Positions 24,890-34,915 of a DNA stretch of 64,000 bases are shown here, piece by piece (position 1 is the first letter of the stretch; each line of letters opens with the position of its first letter). The translations under genes and the position numbers were made by a program. Source of the stretch: an uncultured Christensenellaceae bacterium (GTDB lineage Bacteria; Bacillota; Clostridia; Christensenellales; UBA3700); contig CAJUOU010000006.1 in assembly GCA_910588545.1 (NCBI GenBank), positions 1-64,000 of the forward strand, read 5' to 3'. The notes beneath the pieces were generated by a model that had not been told where the DNA came from, did no database searches, and worked only from the letters and a program-made list of their open reading frames with translations.

Positions 24890-25954
24890 TTAAATATACT
24901 CACAAATAAGGTCTCCTGCCTCACTACATTTTACCAATGTATTATCTGCTTTCATAATATCCTGTGTGCGATATCCGTTTTGCAAAAACAAATCTATTGC
25001 TTTTTCTACACTTGCTGCTTCCTTTTCCAAATCAAACGAATGTCTTAGCATCATGGCAACACTTAAAATCATACCGATTGGATTTGCAATATCTTTACCG
25101 GCAATATCTGGTGCCGAGCCGTGAATTGCCTCATAAAAACCTCTTTTACCGTCGCCCAAAGATGCCGAGCCGCTCATACCGATAGAGCCAATTAACGCAC
25201 TTGCCTCGTCACTCAAAATGTCTCCGAACATATTTTCAGTCAAAATAACATCGATTTTTGACGGTTTTTTTATTAATTGCATTGCACAGTTATCAACATA
25301 CATATATGATACATTAACAGTAGGATAATCTTTCGCCATTTTTTCCACAACGCTACGCCACAATTTAGAGGTTGCAAGCACATTGGCTTTATCAACCAAA
25401 AGCAAACTGCCGCTCCTTTTTACCGCCAATTCAAAAGCCACTTTGCTTACACGTTTTATTTCATCTTCAGTATATTTCATAATGTCGGTTGCAACTTGTT
25501 CGCCATTTTCGATAGATTGATTATGCTCCCCAAAATATACGCCGCTTACAAGTTCACGCACTATCATTATGTCAATGCCGTCTCCTATTATTTCCGTCTT
25601 AAGTGGGCTATCCAACCCCGCATATAATTTTTGCGGACGAAGATTTGCGTAAACTTGCATTGCCTTACGAATCCCCAGCAAAGCCTTTTCCGGTCTATTG
25701 TTTGCAGGCTCGCTATCCCATTTACTGCCACCTACTGCACCCAACAATGTACTATCCGTATTAAGCACCGCATTTAAAGTTTCGTCAGGCAAACACTTTC
25801 CTGTTTTATCAATGGCACATCCACCTGCCAAACAATATTGATAGTCAAATTTATGATTAAACTTTAAAGCTACTTTATTTAATACTTTAATTGCTTGAGC
25901 CATTACTTCGGGGCCTATACCATCGCCCTCTATAACACAAATACTTTTTTGCAT
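24890..25954 (-). CDS. leuB: 3-isopropylmalate dehydrogenase LeuB
   Basis: This 354-residue enzyme oxidises and decarboxylates 3-isopropylmalate to 2-ketoisocaproate with NAD, the last pathway-specific step before transamination to leucine. Visible are ICVIEGDGIGPEV at the N-terminus, RKAMQVYANLRPQK with the substrate-binding arginines, the metal-binding NMFGDILSDEAS, and GSAPDIAGKDIANPIGMILS. It is the last gene of leuA-leuC-leuD-leuB, two bases after leuD. Confidence 0.97.
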   Translation of the reverse strand: MQKSICVIEGDGIGPEVMAQAIKVLNKVALKFNHKFDYQYCLAGGCAIDKTGKCLPDETLNAVLNTDSTLLGAVGGSKWDSEPANNRPEKALLGIRKAMQVYANLRPQKLYAGLDSPLKTEIIGDGIDIMIVRELVSGVYFGEHNQSIENGEQVATDIMKYTEDEIKRVSKVAFELAVKRSGSLLLVDKANVLATSKLWRSVVEKMAKDYPTVNVSYMYVDNCAMQLIKKPSKIDVILTENMFGDILSDEASALIGSIGMSGSASLGDGKRGFYEAIHGSAPDIAGKDIANPIGMILSVAMMLRHSFDLEKEAASVEKAIDLFLQNGYRTQDIMKADNTLVKCSEAGDLICEYI

Positions 25955-25956
25955 AA

Positions 25957-26451
25957 TTATTTACCGCCTAACTGTTTTTTTACGCTGTTGATGTACCCGT
26001 TGTTTTTTATTATATTTTGTATAAACTCCGGGAAAGGTTGAACTTGCGCATTCCAACCTTGTGTTTTATTGCAAATATTTCCATTATCCAAATCCACTTG
26101 CACCATATCTCCGTTATTTATTTTGTCTGCCATATCGCACTCTACAATAGCAAGTCCAATATTTATACTGTTGCGATAAAAGATTCTTGCAAATGATTTT
26201 GCGATAACTATGCTCACTCCGCTTGCTTTAATTGCAATAGGTGCATGTTCTCTTGATGAGCCGCAACCAAAATTATTACCGCCGACGATAATATCTCCCT
26301 CTTTCACTTTGCCAGCAAAATCTTTATCTATATCTTCCATACAATGAGCTGCAAGTTCCTTATGGTCTTGAGTATTAAGATATCGTGCGGGAATAATTAC
26401 ATCCGTATCCACATTGTCGCCGTATTTAAAAACTTTTCCTTCAACTATCAT
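25957..26451 (-). CDS. leuD: 3-isopropylmalate dehydratase small subunit LeuD
   Basis: The 164-residue swivelling subunit of isopropylmalate isomerase carries [18 protein letters not shown] and [15 protein letters not shown], the standard substrate-recognition loops. The short length is that of the archaeal/clostridial LeuD type, matching the 420-residue LeuC beside it. It follows leuC with one base between, so the two subunits are translated together. Confidence 0.97.
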   Translation of the reverse strand: MIVEGKVFKYGDNVDTDVIIPARYLNTQDHKELAAHCMEDIDKDFAGKVKEGDIIVGGNNFGCGSSREHAPIAIKASGVSIVIAKSFARIFYRNSINIGLAIVECDMADKINNGDMVQVDLDNGNICNKTQGWNAQVQPFPEFIQNIIKNNGYINSVKKQLGGK

Positions 26452-26452
26452 A

Positions 26453-27715
26453 TCAAATATCCTCCGGTGTTGCCAATCTGCCCAAAATAGCGCTCGCAGC
26501 CGCTACTGCAGGGCTTGCAAGATAAATTTCACTATCTATATGTCCCATTCTGCCTACAAAATTTCTGTTGGTAGTGGAAACACATTTTTCCCCTTTTGCA
26601 AGTATACCCATAAATCCGCCCAAGCAAGGACCGCAAGTAGGAGTACTTATTACTGCACCTGCTTTTATAAAAATCTCTGCCAAGCCATTTTGTATACACT
26701 TTAAATAAATATCTTGAGTTGCAGGTATTATCACACATTTTAACCCCTTTGCAACTTTTCTTCCCTTTAAAATTTCACTCGCAGCTAGCATATCTTCGTA
26801 TCTTCCGTTTGTGCAGGAACCTATAACAACTTGGTCGATTGGGATATTCCCCCAATCCTCTTTCTTTTTTATATTCTCCGGCAAATGAGGGAATGCGACT
26901 GTATAATCTATCTCTGACAAATCAATGGTGTAAGTCTTGTAATACTCTGCATCGCTGTCAGCAGTTACCGCATTATACGGCATAGAGCAATGCTCTTTTA
27001 AATATGTGTGAGTAATCTCGTCAACTTCGAAAATACCATTTTTGGCACCTGCTTCCACCGCCATATTGGCAATAGTAAACCTATCTGCCATATTAAGAAA
27101 TTTTACTCCCTCTCCTACAAATTCCATACTGCAATATCTTGCACCTTCCACACCGATTTTGCCGATTATGTACAAAATAATATCCTTGCCGCAAATGCCT
27201 TGTTTAGGTTTGCCCACAAGTTCGAACTTAATGCTTTTTGGTACTTTAAACCAACTTTGTCCTGTACGCATAGCCACAGCAAAATCCGTAGAGCCGACAC
27301 CACTTGAAAAAGCACCTATCGCACCGTAAGTACAAGTATGAGAGTCCGCACCGATAATCATATCCCCCGCCTTTACAAGTCCTTTTTCAGGCAAAAAAGC
27401 ATGTTCTATACCCGAAACTCCGATATCGTAAAAGTGTTTAATACCGATTTTTGATGCAAAATCTTTTGTTTTTTGTACCTGCATTGCAGATTTAATATCT
27501 TTACAAGGAACAAAATGGTCCATTATCAATGCTATTTTTTCCTTATCAAAAACTTTATCAAAACCCGCTTTTACAAACTCATCTATTGCAAGAGGAGCGG
27601 TTATATCGTTTGCTAAAATCATATCCAAATCTGCCATAACAAGCATACCTGCTTGCACAAAATCTTTGCCACAATGCTTTGCAATTATTTTTTCCGTCAT
27701 TGTCATTCCTTTCAT
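26453..27715 (-). CDS. leuC: 3-isopropylmalate dehydratase large subunit LeuC
   Basis: LeuC holds the [4Fe-4S] cluster that isomerises 2- to 3-isopropylmalate. The 420-residue length is the homoaconitase-like clostridial type. Cluster cysteines are in [12 protein letters not shown] and [36 protein letters not shown] binds substrate. The start at 27715 is supported by AAGGAGG seven bases upstream and by the family-typical [10 protein letters not shown]; it overlaps the leuA stop as ATGA. Internal ATGs at 27706 and 27700 are less likely. Confidence 0.97.
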   Translation of the reverse strand: MKGMTMTEKIIAKHCGKDFVQAGMLVMADLDMILANDITAPLAIDEFVKAGFDKVFDKEKIALIMDHFVPCKDIKSAMQVQKTKDFASKIGIKHFYDIGVSGIEHAFLPEKGLVKAGDMIIGADSHTCTYGAIGAFSSGVGSTDFAVAMRTGQSWFKVPKSIKFELVGKPKQGICGKDIILYIIGKIGVEGARYCSMEFVGEGVKFLNMADRFTIANMAVEAGAKNGIFEVDEITHTYLKEHCSMPYNAVTADSDAEYYKTYTIDLSEIDYTVAFPHLPENIKKKEDWGNIPIDQVVIGSCTNGRYEDMLAASEILKGRKVAKGLKCVIIPATQDIYLKCIQNGLAEIFIKAGAVISTPTCGPCLGGFMGILAKGEKCVSTTNRNFVGRMGHIDSEIYLASPAVAAASAILGRLATPEDI

Positions 27716-29379
27716 ACGCTTGCCTCCTTATTGCTTCTGTTAATTGCAGAAAGTAATGCTTTGATTGATGAACTTGCTATATCCTCATCTTCGCCTACAC
27801 CCCAAATCTTTTTGCCGTTTATGGTTATGCTTACATAGGATATAGCCAATGAGTTTGAGCCAACCTCTTTTGCATGCTCTTTATAGTCGGTCAATATATA
27901 GTGATATCCAAGACAGTTTTTTATTGCGTTTGAAACACTATCCAACATACCGTTACCGCTACCTTTCAATTTTACTGTTGTATCACCGTTTTGCACTTCT
28001 AATAAAACGCTGTAATAATTGTTATCTCTGTTAAAACTATATTCGTTTAACTTGATAGGATTATCCAAATTTATATATTCATTACGGAATATAGCCAAAA
28101 CCTCATCATTTTGCAGTTCTTTATGCAAGTTGTCGCTAAATCCTTTAACAGTATACCCCAACTCTTCACGCATTCCGATAGGAATTTCGTATCCAAACGC
28201 ACTCTCAAGCAAATAGCTTACACCGCCTTTGCCCGACTGACTGTTAATGCGTATTACATCCGCCATATACTCCTTACCGACATCTTGAGGGTCGATTGCA
28301 AGATAAGGCACATTCCAATACTTATCATTTCCGTTCGCTCTGTATGCCATGCCCTTTGCGATAGCATCTTGGTGTGAGCCACTGAAAGCAGCATATACCA
28401 ATTCTCCCACATAAGGCTGTCTTGGCGGCACTTTCATTTGAGTAAGTTTTTCGTATAGTTTGATAATCTTAGGCATATTTTCAAAATTCAATTTTGGGTC
28501 AACACCATGCGAATACAAGTTCATTGCAAAAGTGATTAAGTCACCATTGCCTGTCCTTTCTCCATTACCGAACAAAGTGCCCTCAATCCTATCTCCGCCC
28601 GCAAGCAAGCCAAGCTCGCCGTCAGCGATAGCAGTTCCCCTATCATTGTGAGGATGCAAGGAAATCACTACATTTTCCCTATCGTTTATGTTTTTACTCA
28701 TATACTCAACTTGATTTGCGTAAATATGTGGCATACTTAACTCTACCGTAACAGGCAGATTTATTATAACTTTATTACCTTTAGATGGTTTAAACACCTC
28801 CAAGACACTATTTACAACCTGTAAAGCATAATCTGGCTCTGTACCTGTAAAGCTCTCGGGAGAATACTCGAAAGTTACTTTGCCATCAAAATTTTTAGCT
28901 TTTTGAACAGCGTATTCCGCACCGCTTACTGCCAAATCGATTATCTCCTGCTTAGACTTTTTAAAAACTTGTTCTCGTTGTGCCAAAGATGTACTGTTAT
29001 ATAAATGGCAAATTACTTTTTTTGCACCACGCAAGCTATCAAATGTTTTATCTATTATATGTGGTCTTGCTTGGGTTAACACCTGTATGGTTACATCATC
29101 CGGTATCAAATCATTTTCTATCAATGTACGCAAAAAGTCATACTCCGTCTGTGACGCAGCAGGAAAACCGACCTCTATCTCTTTAAAACCTATCTCACAC
29201 AGTACTTTAAAAAACTCCAGCTTTTGTTCCAAGTTCATTGGTGTTATAAGTGCTTGATTTCCGTCACGCAAATCCACACTACACCATATAGGGGCTTTAT
29301 CTATATACTCCCTTTTTACCCAATCGAAATTGTCTCCTGCCGGCATAAAATACCCGCGTTTGTATTTTGTAAAATCCAT
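27712..29379 (-). CDS. leuA: 2-isopropylmalate synthase LeuA (yeast/actinobacterial-type long form)
   Basis: LeuA condenses acetyl-CoA with 2-ketoisovalerate, the committed leucine step. The 555-residue protein has the DRE-TIM catalytic start DLRDGNQ (36-42), the metal-binding HPHNDRGTA, and a C-terminal regulatory domain (about 430-555) ending in SSSIKALLSAINR. Length and N-terminus fit the LeuA type of about 550 residues, which is normally inhibited by leucine. It is the first gene of the operon behind a consensus promoter at 29426-29454. The leader is only about 40 bases, so neither T-box nor attenuator seems present. Confidence 0.96.
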   Translation of the reverse strand: MDFTKYKRGYFMPAGDNFDWVKREYIDKAPIWCSVDLRDGNQALITPMNLEQKLEFFKVLCEIGFKEIEVGFPAASQTEYDFLRTLIENDLIPDDVTIQVLTQARPHIIDKTFDSLRGAKKVICHLYNSTSLAQREQVFKKSKQEIIDLAVSGAEYAVQKAKNFDGKVTFEYSPESFTGTEPDYALQVVNSVLEVFKPSKGNKVIINLPVTVELSMPHIYANQVEYMSKNINDRENVVISLHPHNDRGTAIADGELGLLAGGDRIEGTLFGNGERTGNGDLITFAMNLYSHGVDPKLNFENMPKIIKLYEKLTQMKVPPRQPYVGELVYAAFSGSHQDAIAKGMAYRANGNDKYWNVPYLAIDPQDVGKEYMADVIRINSQSGKGGVSYLLESAFGYEIPIGMREELGYTVKGFSDNLHKELQNDEVLAIFRNEYINLDNPIKLNEYSFNRDNNYYSVLLEVQNGDTTVKLKGSGNGMLDSVSNAIKNCLGYHYILTDYKEHAKEVGSNSLAISYVSITINGKKIWGVGEDEDIASSSIKALLSAINRSNKEASV

Positions 29380-29425
29380 TTTTATCTCCTAAATACAATA
29401 AAACTAAATAAAATTATATTAGCTT

Positions 29426-29454
29426 ATTTTATCAAAAAAATTATAAATTGTCAA
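29426..29454 (-). promoter_or_regulatory. Consensus promoter of the leu operon
   Basis: On the minus strand TTGACA (29449-29454), 17 bases, TAAAAT (29426-29431), about 40 bases upstream of leuA. These are the same hexamers and spacing as the thiS promoter. Confidence 0.85.
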
Positions 29455-29536
29455 TATTACCAATGTTTATTTTTCATTATTGATATTTTTAAGCAAAATT
29501 TGGCTAAAAGCTTTTCCATAAACACTTACATTAAAC

Positions 29537-29567
29537 TTGCGACCTAAGTATTAAACTTAGGTCGCAA
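29537..29567. repeat. Perfect 13-bp inverted repeat without T-tract
   Basis: TTGCGACCTAAGT (29537-29549), five bases, then its exact complement (29555-29567). No T-tract follows on either strand, so it is not a standard terminator. It lies in the 323-bp gap between leuA and the MFS gene, 83 bases upstream of the leuA -35 box. One copy of the CYRTCRAAAATCGR motif is at 29591-29604. Confidence 0.6.
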
Positions 29568-29702
29568 AAAGCCTATTACATTGATTACCTACGATTTTTG
29601 ACGGGTTATTATTAAAATTATCATTCTATAATAAAATAATAAGGCTAACATGTTATATTTTAATCAAATTATTGCACCGCCTTAAAACAAAGATTTGTTG
29701 AT

Positions 29703-30914
29703 TTACACATCTTCGCTGTCAGTCTTTTTTTTTCGTTTTATAAGCGCATATATAGCTATATGACAAATCATACAAAGACAAGGCAAACAAGCAATTATCA
29801 AAAACATTTTAGACAAAGACAATTTATCCGCAATATTTCCTGCTATCGCACCAAACATAGATGCCCCAACATCGCCAAAAACGGCAAGTGCGCTAAATAT
29901 CCAAGCCCCTGCTTTAGGAAAAGCTTCGCCCGCAATAGAAATAACGCCCGGCCAACACATACTACTAAACAAACCAACTAATATACAAAGCACCAACGAT
30001 AGTATCGTATTAATTTCCAAACCGATTAAAAGGTACGCTATAAATGCTAGAAAGCAAGAAACTATCAATACCATATTAAGGTTTATTTTGTGTCCAAAAA
30101 AGCCAAAAATCAATCTTCCCGCACCAAGCATAACCGCAAACAACAACATGCCAATCATATCGGACATTAGTTTACTTACACCCAAATTAAGCTCACAGAA
30201 AGTGGAAACATATTGATTCATAATTATCTCCACCCCCGCACCAACTATAATTGCGATGCAACATAAAATAAAAATAGGCGATTTAGCAACTTTAAAACTC
30301 GATTGACCTTTGCTTTCGGTACTCCGCTGCTCTACGATTTTTACCGGTATAAACTGTATAGTGTTTAACACGGGAACAACTGCTAAAGCACCGATTATAT
30401 ACATCCAATTTTCCGCCCCAAAATAGTTAAGGCACAACGCTATAAAAACTATACTGACTACTTGCCACCAAGCGTAAAAGGAATGTAAAAGGCTCATTGC
30501 TGCTTTTTTGTTTTTAAATGTATCGGGTATTGTATCCACTATCGGACTTAACACCACTTCCAGCATACCGCTTGCAAACGAAAATACTATCGTGGACAGC
30601 ACCATTGGCACAAACACGTTTGACGGCATTATTTTGGGCGACATGCAGTAAAGCACCATACCGATAAACCCCAATAAATTAGCAATATAAACAAGATTTT
30701 TATACTTTACTTTATCTATAATAAAGGTAAGTAAAACATCCGCCAATATTTGAGTACCAAAGTTTATACCTACAAGTATGCCCATTTGCCCAAGCGTAAG
30801 ACCGTACAAACTCATAAATGGCACCATAAGCAAAGCCGTCATATTAGCATATATCGCCTGACTTGCATTGGCTGTGCAACTAGCTATAAGTATTCTGTTA
30901 TAATTGTTTCTCAT
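29703..30914 (-). CDS. Major facilitator superfamily transporter
   Basis: The 403-residue protein has about twelve membrane helices in two halves joined by a basic loop (VKIVEQRSTESKGQSSFKVAK), the MFS layout. The N-terminal half has GLTLGQMGILVGINFGTQILAD. It resembles the carbohydrate or drug/proton carriers of the family; the substrate is not deducible. It is a single gene. An inverted-repeat pair lies 55-96 bases upstream and may be its operator. Confidence 0.8.
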   Translation of the reverse strand: MRNNYNRILIASCTANASQAIYANMTALLMVPFMSLYGLTLGQMGILVGINFGTQILADVLLTFIIDKVKYKNLVYIANLLGFIGMVLYCMSPKIMPSNVFVPMVLSTIVFSFASGMLEVVLSPIVDTIPDTFKNKKAAMSLLHSFYAWWQVVSIVFIALCLNYFGAENWMYIIGALAVVPVLNTIQFIPVKIVEQRSTESKGQSSFKVAKSPIFILCCIAIIVGAGVEIIMNQYVSTFCELNLGVSKLMSDMIGMLLFAVMLGAGRLIFGFFGHKINLNMVLIVSCFLAFIAYLLIGLEINTILSLVLCILVGLFSSMCWPGVISIAGEAFPKAGAWIFSALAVFGDVGASMFGAIAGNIADKLSLSKMFLIIACLPCLCMICHIAIYALIKRKKKTDSEDV

Positions 30915-30968
30915 TTTTTACCACTCCAACTGCCGTTATCAAAAAATAATCGACAATCAATTTTATTT

Positions 30969-31010
30969 GTCTATGTTTATTTAAAATTATGTAAAACATA
31001 GACTATGTAC
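30969..31010. promoter_or_regulatory. Operator-like inverted repeats upstream of the MFS gene
   Basis: GTCTATGTTT (30969-30978) and its exact complement (30994-31003) are 15 bases apart. The second arm overlaps a shorter palindrome ACATAG-A-CTATGT (30996-31008). The half-site ACATAG/CTATGT is the same as in the paired sites at 1818 and 1965. Nothing else recognisable lies in 30915-31198. Confidence 0.4.
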
Positions 31011-31198
31011 ATTGGCTTTTATACGGTAAGTTAAAAAGTTTTATCGCCTCAAATTATTATACGCAAAACAAATATTAAAAGTTGAATAAAATTAGGCTTA
31101 AATATTAAACAAAGTTTAAAGTGTTGCCTATTAATATTAATAAATAACCTCATTAACAAAATAATTATAACATAACATTACAAAACCTTACAAGTATA

Positions 31199-31552
31199 TT
31201 ATTGCGACACTTCAATCATTTTGTATACAAATTCATAATCGCATTTTTTTTGATTGCTTGACAGCGTTTTAAAAAACTCCAAAGCCTGTTTATCTTGCTT
31301 ATACGCATTTATATCATGATAAAAAAACTCCTCCGGAGTGCTTCCGCAAACCTCGATAATATCCAACAAAACCGAAAGAGATGGCTCGAAAGTAGATTTT
31401 TCGCTCTCCAACAAATATATATAACTTGCATTTTACCAATAGTCAAGCTCAATGCCCTTGCCGACAAATTTGCTCTTGTTCTTATAATTCTAATTTTAAC
31501 AAATTCTTTTACTACAACTAAACGGTTATTTATATAAAACTAATTTTGACAA
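31199..31552 (-). pseudogene. Frameshifted XRE-family transcriptional regulator
   Basis: Reading the minus strand, a TTG start at 31552 sits behind AAGGAGG and encodes LSKLVLYK before a stop. One frame over, NNRLVVVKEFVKIRIIRTRANLSARALSLTIGKMQ continues as the first half of a Cro/CI-type HTH domain. The reading then has to shift again to continue as YIYLLESEKSTFEPSLSVLLDIIEVCGSTPEEFF, the second half and tail. Restoring one G at CAAG-TTAT would give the family-typical QGYIYLLES; one extra A near the start explains the first shift. I see two single-base lesions, so the gene is likely broken unless they are sequencing errors in short homopolymers. Confidence 0.7.
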
Positions 31553-31664
31553 CAAAAAACCTCCTTAATATTTGTATAAATACAGTTTAAACACATCTAT
31601 TTAATTAAGAAGAATTATTATTAAAGTTATTTAATTTATAATTTTTTTCAGACTAACTATTTTG

Positions 31665-31700
31665 TTTAAAATACAATAGCGGGAATACACTTCCCGCTAT
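31665..31700 (-). terminator. Terminator of the ribosomal protein cluster
   Basis: A perfect 10-bp stem (ATAGCGGGAA with TTCCCGCTAT) and 5-base loop, then TGTATTTT on the minus strand, 24 bases after rplQ. Confidence 0.85.
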
Positions 31701-31723
31701 TTGCTTAATATCACAATTTTTAA

Positions 31724-32230
31724 TTATACCATTTCAATGATAACCATTTCAGCAGCATCGCCACGTCTAGCACCTAGTTTGATAATTCTAGTATAGCCAC
31801 CACCTTGACCTAGCTCTTCTTTTCTACCTGCATACTTTGGAGCATACTCGTTAAACACTTTCTCGATTAGTGGGTGTTTAATGTCACGAGTTCTTTCTTT
31901 ATAAGCAGTTTTAGACTCTTTTTCGCCTTGAGCTTCTTTAATGTCACGCAAGAAAGACATCATTTGTCTTCTAGCATTCAATTTCTTTTTGCCGTCATTT
32001 TTAAATTCAACAGCAACTTTTTCGCCTTTAGCATTAGTTTTAGTCTTTGTTGTAGTAACTATATCATCATAACTCTTAACGCCTAGAGTAACCATTTTTT
32101 CTGCAAGTCTTTTAACTTCTTTAGCTCTATCAACAGTAGTCTCGATGCGACCATACCATAATAGTTCAGAAACTTGGTTACGCAACAAATGCATTCTTTG
32201 GTCAGTACGTTTTCCTAGTTTTCTTGCCAT
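31724..32230 (-). CDS. rplQ: 50S ribosomal protein L17 with an internal insertion
   Basis: L17 lies near the peptide exit tunnel. The ends are canonical (RKLGKRTDQRMHLLRNQVSELL and GGGYTRIIKLGARRGDAAEMVIIE). At 168 residues it is about 50 longer than usual. The extra is a Lys/Thr-rich insertion at about 54-110 (TTTKTKTNAKGEKVAVEFKN...) between two conserved helices. Some Clostridia carry a similar insertion as far as I recall. Last gene of the cluster. Confidence 0.96.
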   Translation of the reverse strand: MARKLGKRTDQRMHLLRNQVSELLWYGRIETTVDRAKEVKRLAEKMVTLGVKSYDDIVTTTKTKTNAKGEKVAVEFKNDGKKKLNARRQMMSFLRDIKEAQGEKESKTAYKERTRDIKHPLIEKVFNEYAPKYAGRKEELGQGGGYTRIIKLGARRGDAAEMVIIEMV

Positions 32231-32242
32231 TTTTTTATCTCC

Positions 32243-33193
32243 TTACTCGTCCTTACTTTGTAGTTCAAACCCTAATTCATGAATTTTCTTCATAACTTCG
32301 TCCAAAGATTTTTTACCAAGGTTTCTAACCTTTAGCATATCGTCTTCCGACTTTTGAATCAAGTCTTGAACAGTATTGATGCCCGCTCTCTTCAAGCAGT
32401 TGTATGACCTTACTGACAAATCCAAATCGTCGATAGCCATTTCTAATACTTTAGTTTGTTTTTCGTCATCTTGTTTTAATAGGTTTCTATCAGCCATATT
32501 ATCTACAAGTCCGATAAACAAGCTCAATAAATCATTAATGATTTTCGCACTCAAGCTAATAACTTCGTGAGGCGAAGCTGTGCCATCTGTTACAACATCT
32601 ATTGTCAATTTGTCATAGTTTATGTCTTGACCGACACGTGCCGGCTCAACAAAATAACTTGCTCTTTCAACAGGAGTATAGATAGAATCAACAGGTATGT
32701 AACCTAAAGGTTGTTCATCATCTTTATTCATGTTAGCAGAAACATAACCTCTACCGACTCCAACATTAATCTCCATATCAAGTTTTGCACCGTTTTCCAA
32801 TGTGCAAATATACATTTCAGGATTTAAAATTTCAATATCCGAACTGTGCTCGATATCTCCGGCAGTTACAACGCCGGGAGTTTCCTTTTTGATATACATT
32901 AATTGTTTGAAATCTTTGTCTTCTGTATGAGCCTTAATTGCAAGTCCTTTGATATTTAAAATAATCTCGGAAACATCTTCCTTAACGCCCGGAATAGTAG
33001 AAAATTCGTGTTTTACACCATCTATACGAACACCAACCGGTGCAGCACCGGGAAGTGAACCTAAAAGCACACGACGAAGTGCATTGCCTAGTGTAGTACC
33101 AAAACTTCTCTCAAGAGGCTCTACTACAAAACGCGCCTCTCTGCCACTAATTTCTTCTGCACATTCAATCTTTGGCTTAGTAATTTCTATCAT
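32243..33193 (-). CDS. rpoA: RNA polymerase subunit alpha
   Basis: The 316-residue protein has the N-terminal dimerisation domain (EPLERSFGTTLGNALRRVLLGSLPGAAP) and, after a linker near 230, the C-terminal DNA-binding domain (LDLSVRSYNCLKRAGINTVQDLIQKSEDDMLKVRNLGKKSLDEV). GGAGGATG precedes the ATG. It sits between rpsD and rplQ as in most bacteria. Confidence 0.98.
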   Translation of the reverse strand: MIEITKPKIECAEEISGREARFVVEPLERSFGTTLGNALRRVLLGSLPGAAPVGVRIDGVKHEFSTIPGVKEDVSEIILNIKGLAIKAHTEDKDFKQLMYIKKETPGVVTAGDIEHSSDIEILNPEMYICTLENGAKLDMEINVGVGRGYVSANMNKDDEQPLGYIPVDSIYTPVERASYFVEPARVGQDINYDKLTIDVVTDGTASPHEVISLSAKIINDLLSLFIGLVDNMADRNLLKQDDEKQTKVLEMAIDDLDLSVRSYNCLKRAGINTVQDLIQKSEDDMLKVRNLGKKSLDEVMKKIHELGFELQSKDE

Positions 33194-33222
33194 TAAATCA
33201 TCCTCCTATTTTGGATTTAATC

Positions 33223-33846
33223 TTACTTAGAATACAACTCGACAATCAAGTGCTCTTCTACAGCAATGTCTAAACCTTCTCTTGTAGGAAGTTCCAAAAC
33301 TTTACCGCTTAAAGTAGCATTGTCAAACTCCAACCAACTTGGTAGATTTTCGGTTTTGCCGGCTTTGATGTCAGCAAACAATGTTTTGTCTACCTTGTTT
33401 TCTTTAACAGCGATGATATCGCCTGCTTTTACTAAATAAGATGGAATGTTAACTCTTGAACCATTAACAGTAATGTGTCCGTGGTTAACGATTTGTCTTG
33501 CATGAGCACGGCTCAAACCAAGTCCAAGTCTGAAAACAACATTGTCCAATCTTCTTTCAAGAAGAACTAGCATATTGTCACCGGTAATACCACGCATTTT
33601 TTCAGCCATATCATAATAGCCTCTAAATTGCTTTTCGCATAGACCGTAAATTCTCTTAGTTTTTTGCTTTTCACGCAACTGTATGCTATATCCTGTAGGT
33701 TTCTTTCTGGATGTACCATGTTGACCCGGAGCGGTAGGACGCTTTACAACAGCACACTTATCGGAATAACATTTATCGCCTTTTAGATATAATTTGCATC
33801 CTTCTCTTCTGCACAAACGGCAGTCAGCACCTGTATATTTAGCCAT
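33223..33846 (-). CDS. rpsD: 30S ribosomal protein S4
   Basis: The 207-residue primary 16S-binding protein keeps four N-terminal cysteines (CRLCRREGC...CYSDKC), the zinc-binding C+ form. The S4 RNA-binding domain follows ([27 protein letters not shown]). The start at 33846 ([10 protein letters not shown]) has GGAGG seven bases before; a longer frame overlaps rpsK. Because S4 often represses its own operon, the structured leader upstream of rpsM may be its target. Confidence 0.97.
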   Translation of the reverse strand: MAKYTGADCRLCRREGCKLYLKGDKCYSDKCAVVKRPTAPGQHGTSRKKPTGYSIQLREKQKTKRIYGLCEKQFRGYYDMAEKMRGITGDNMLVLLERRLDNVVFRLGLGLSRAHARQIVNHGHITVNGSRVNIPSYLVKAGDIIAVKENKVDKTLFADIKAGKTENLPSWLEFDNATLSGKVLELPTREGLDIAVEEHLIVELYSK

Positions 33847-33857
33847 TTCTCTACCTC

Positions 33858-34253
33858 CTATAATCTTCTGCGTTTTGGTGGACGGCATCCATTGTGTGGG
33901 ATTGGTGAAACATCTTTAATCATTGTAACAGCAATGTCCACAACTTGCAAAGCACGAATAGCAGACTCACGACCTGCACCCGGACCTTTTACATACACTT
34001 CAACACTCTTCAATCCTGTCAAATCTTTAGCGATTTTAGCTGCATCTTCTGCAACCATTTGAGCTGCAAACGGAGTGCTCTTTTTAGAGCCTCTTAAGCC
34101 CAACTTACCTGAACTTGACCAAGAAATTGTATTTCCTTTTTCATCAGTAAAGGTAACAAGAGTGTTATTGAAAGATGATTGAATATAACAACGACCTTTG
34201 TCAACGCGCTTAACGTCACGTCTTTTTCTTACTACTTTTTTATTAGCAGCCAT
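33858..34253 (-). CDS. rpsK: 30S ribosomal protein S11
   Basis: 131 residues with the canonical core [15 protein letters not shown] and the C-terminal [18 protein letters not shown] that contacts mRNA near the E site. Lies 14 bases after rpsM and 11 before rpsD. Confidence 0.98.
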   Translation of the reverse strand: MAANKKVVRKRRDVKRVDKGRCYIQSSFNNTLVTFTDEKGNTISWSSSGKLGLRGSKKSTPFAAQMVAEDAAKIAKDLTGLKSVEVYVKGPGAGRESAIRALQVVDIAVTMIKDVSPIPHNGCRPPKRRRL

Positions 34254-34267
34254 TTCTTATTACCTCC

Positions 34268-34636
34268 TTATTTCTTCTTACGGCTAACAGTCTTCTTAGG
34301 ACCTTTACGAGTACGAGCATTTTGCTTAGTACTTTGTCCTCTAACCGGTAAACCTTTACGGTGTCTAACACCACGATAGCAACCAATTTCCATTAGTCGC
34401 TTAATGTTTAACTTTACTTCTCTTCTTAAATCACCCTCAACAGAAAGGTTTTTTTCGATGTAATCACGAATCGCACTTACTTCTTCTTCTGTCAAATCTT
34501 TAACTCTTTTGTCCGGATTGATGCCGGATTCAGCCAAAATTTTGTTAGAAGTAACTCTACCTATACCATAGATATAAGTAAGACCGATTTCTACTCTTTT
34601 CTCACGCGGCAAATCTACGCCTGCAATACGAGCCAT
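34268..34636 (-). CDS. rpsM: 30S ribosomal protein S13
   Basis: 122 residues from the ATG at 34636 ([10 protein letters not shown]), preceded by GGAGGTAGAAGGA. Contains [14 protein letters not shown] and [19 protein letters not shown] segments ([15 protein letters not shown]) that contact the head and tRNA. First gene of the alpha-type segment and preceded by its own promoter and long leader. Confidence 0.98.
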   Translation of the reverse strand: MARIAGVDLPREKRVEIGLTYIYGIGRVTSNKILAESGINPDKRVKDLTEEEVSAIRDYIEKNLSVEGDLRREVKLNIKRLMEIGCYRGVRHRKGLPVRGQSTKQNARTRKGPKKTVSRKKK

Positions 34637-34908
34637 TCCTTCTACCTCCAAATTAATAAAAAATATTAAATAATACTTTATTCAACGCATCAATAGGAGA
34701 AAAGATTGCCCGATAATTTGGAATGAGACATCTCTTCAGCCGCTCCTTTTAGCGTAAAATTAACATATAATGTATGTAATCGTTTTGCTTTCACAAAACA
34801 AAAACTCACGTTTTTAACGTTTTTGCAAACGCATTTAACATTGAAATGCTTTGTAAAAACGACCTTGCAATCAATCGTTTTTATTTGCATTATAAAAGCA
34901 CTATTGCA
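34637..34908 (-). promoter_or_regulatory. Long structured leader before rpsM
   Basis: The 336-base gap between rpmJ and rpsM holds a promoter (34916-34944) and then about 270 bases of leader. Reading the minus strand, several local hairpins follow each other: AAAACGA/TCGTTTT, GCATTT/AAATGC and GTTTTG/CAAAAC. It is too long and too folded for a plain 5' UTR. By analogy with the alpha-operon leaders bound by S4 it may be an autoregulatory site. An open frame at 34690-34944 has no ribosome site and no credible protein. Confidence 0.5.
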
Positions 34909-34915
34909 AGTATAT

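Noticed and set aside
29380..29702. T-box or leader-peptide attenuator for leuA
   Set aside because: No T-box core (TGGNACCGCG-like) is present, and the consensus promoter leaves a leader of only about 40 bases.
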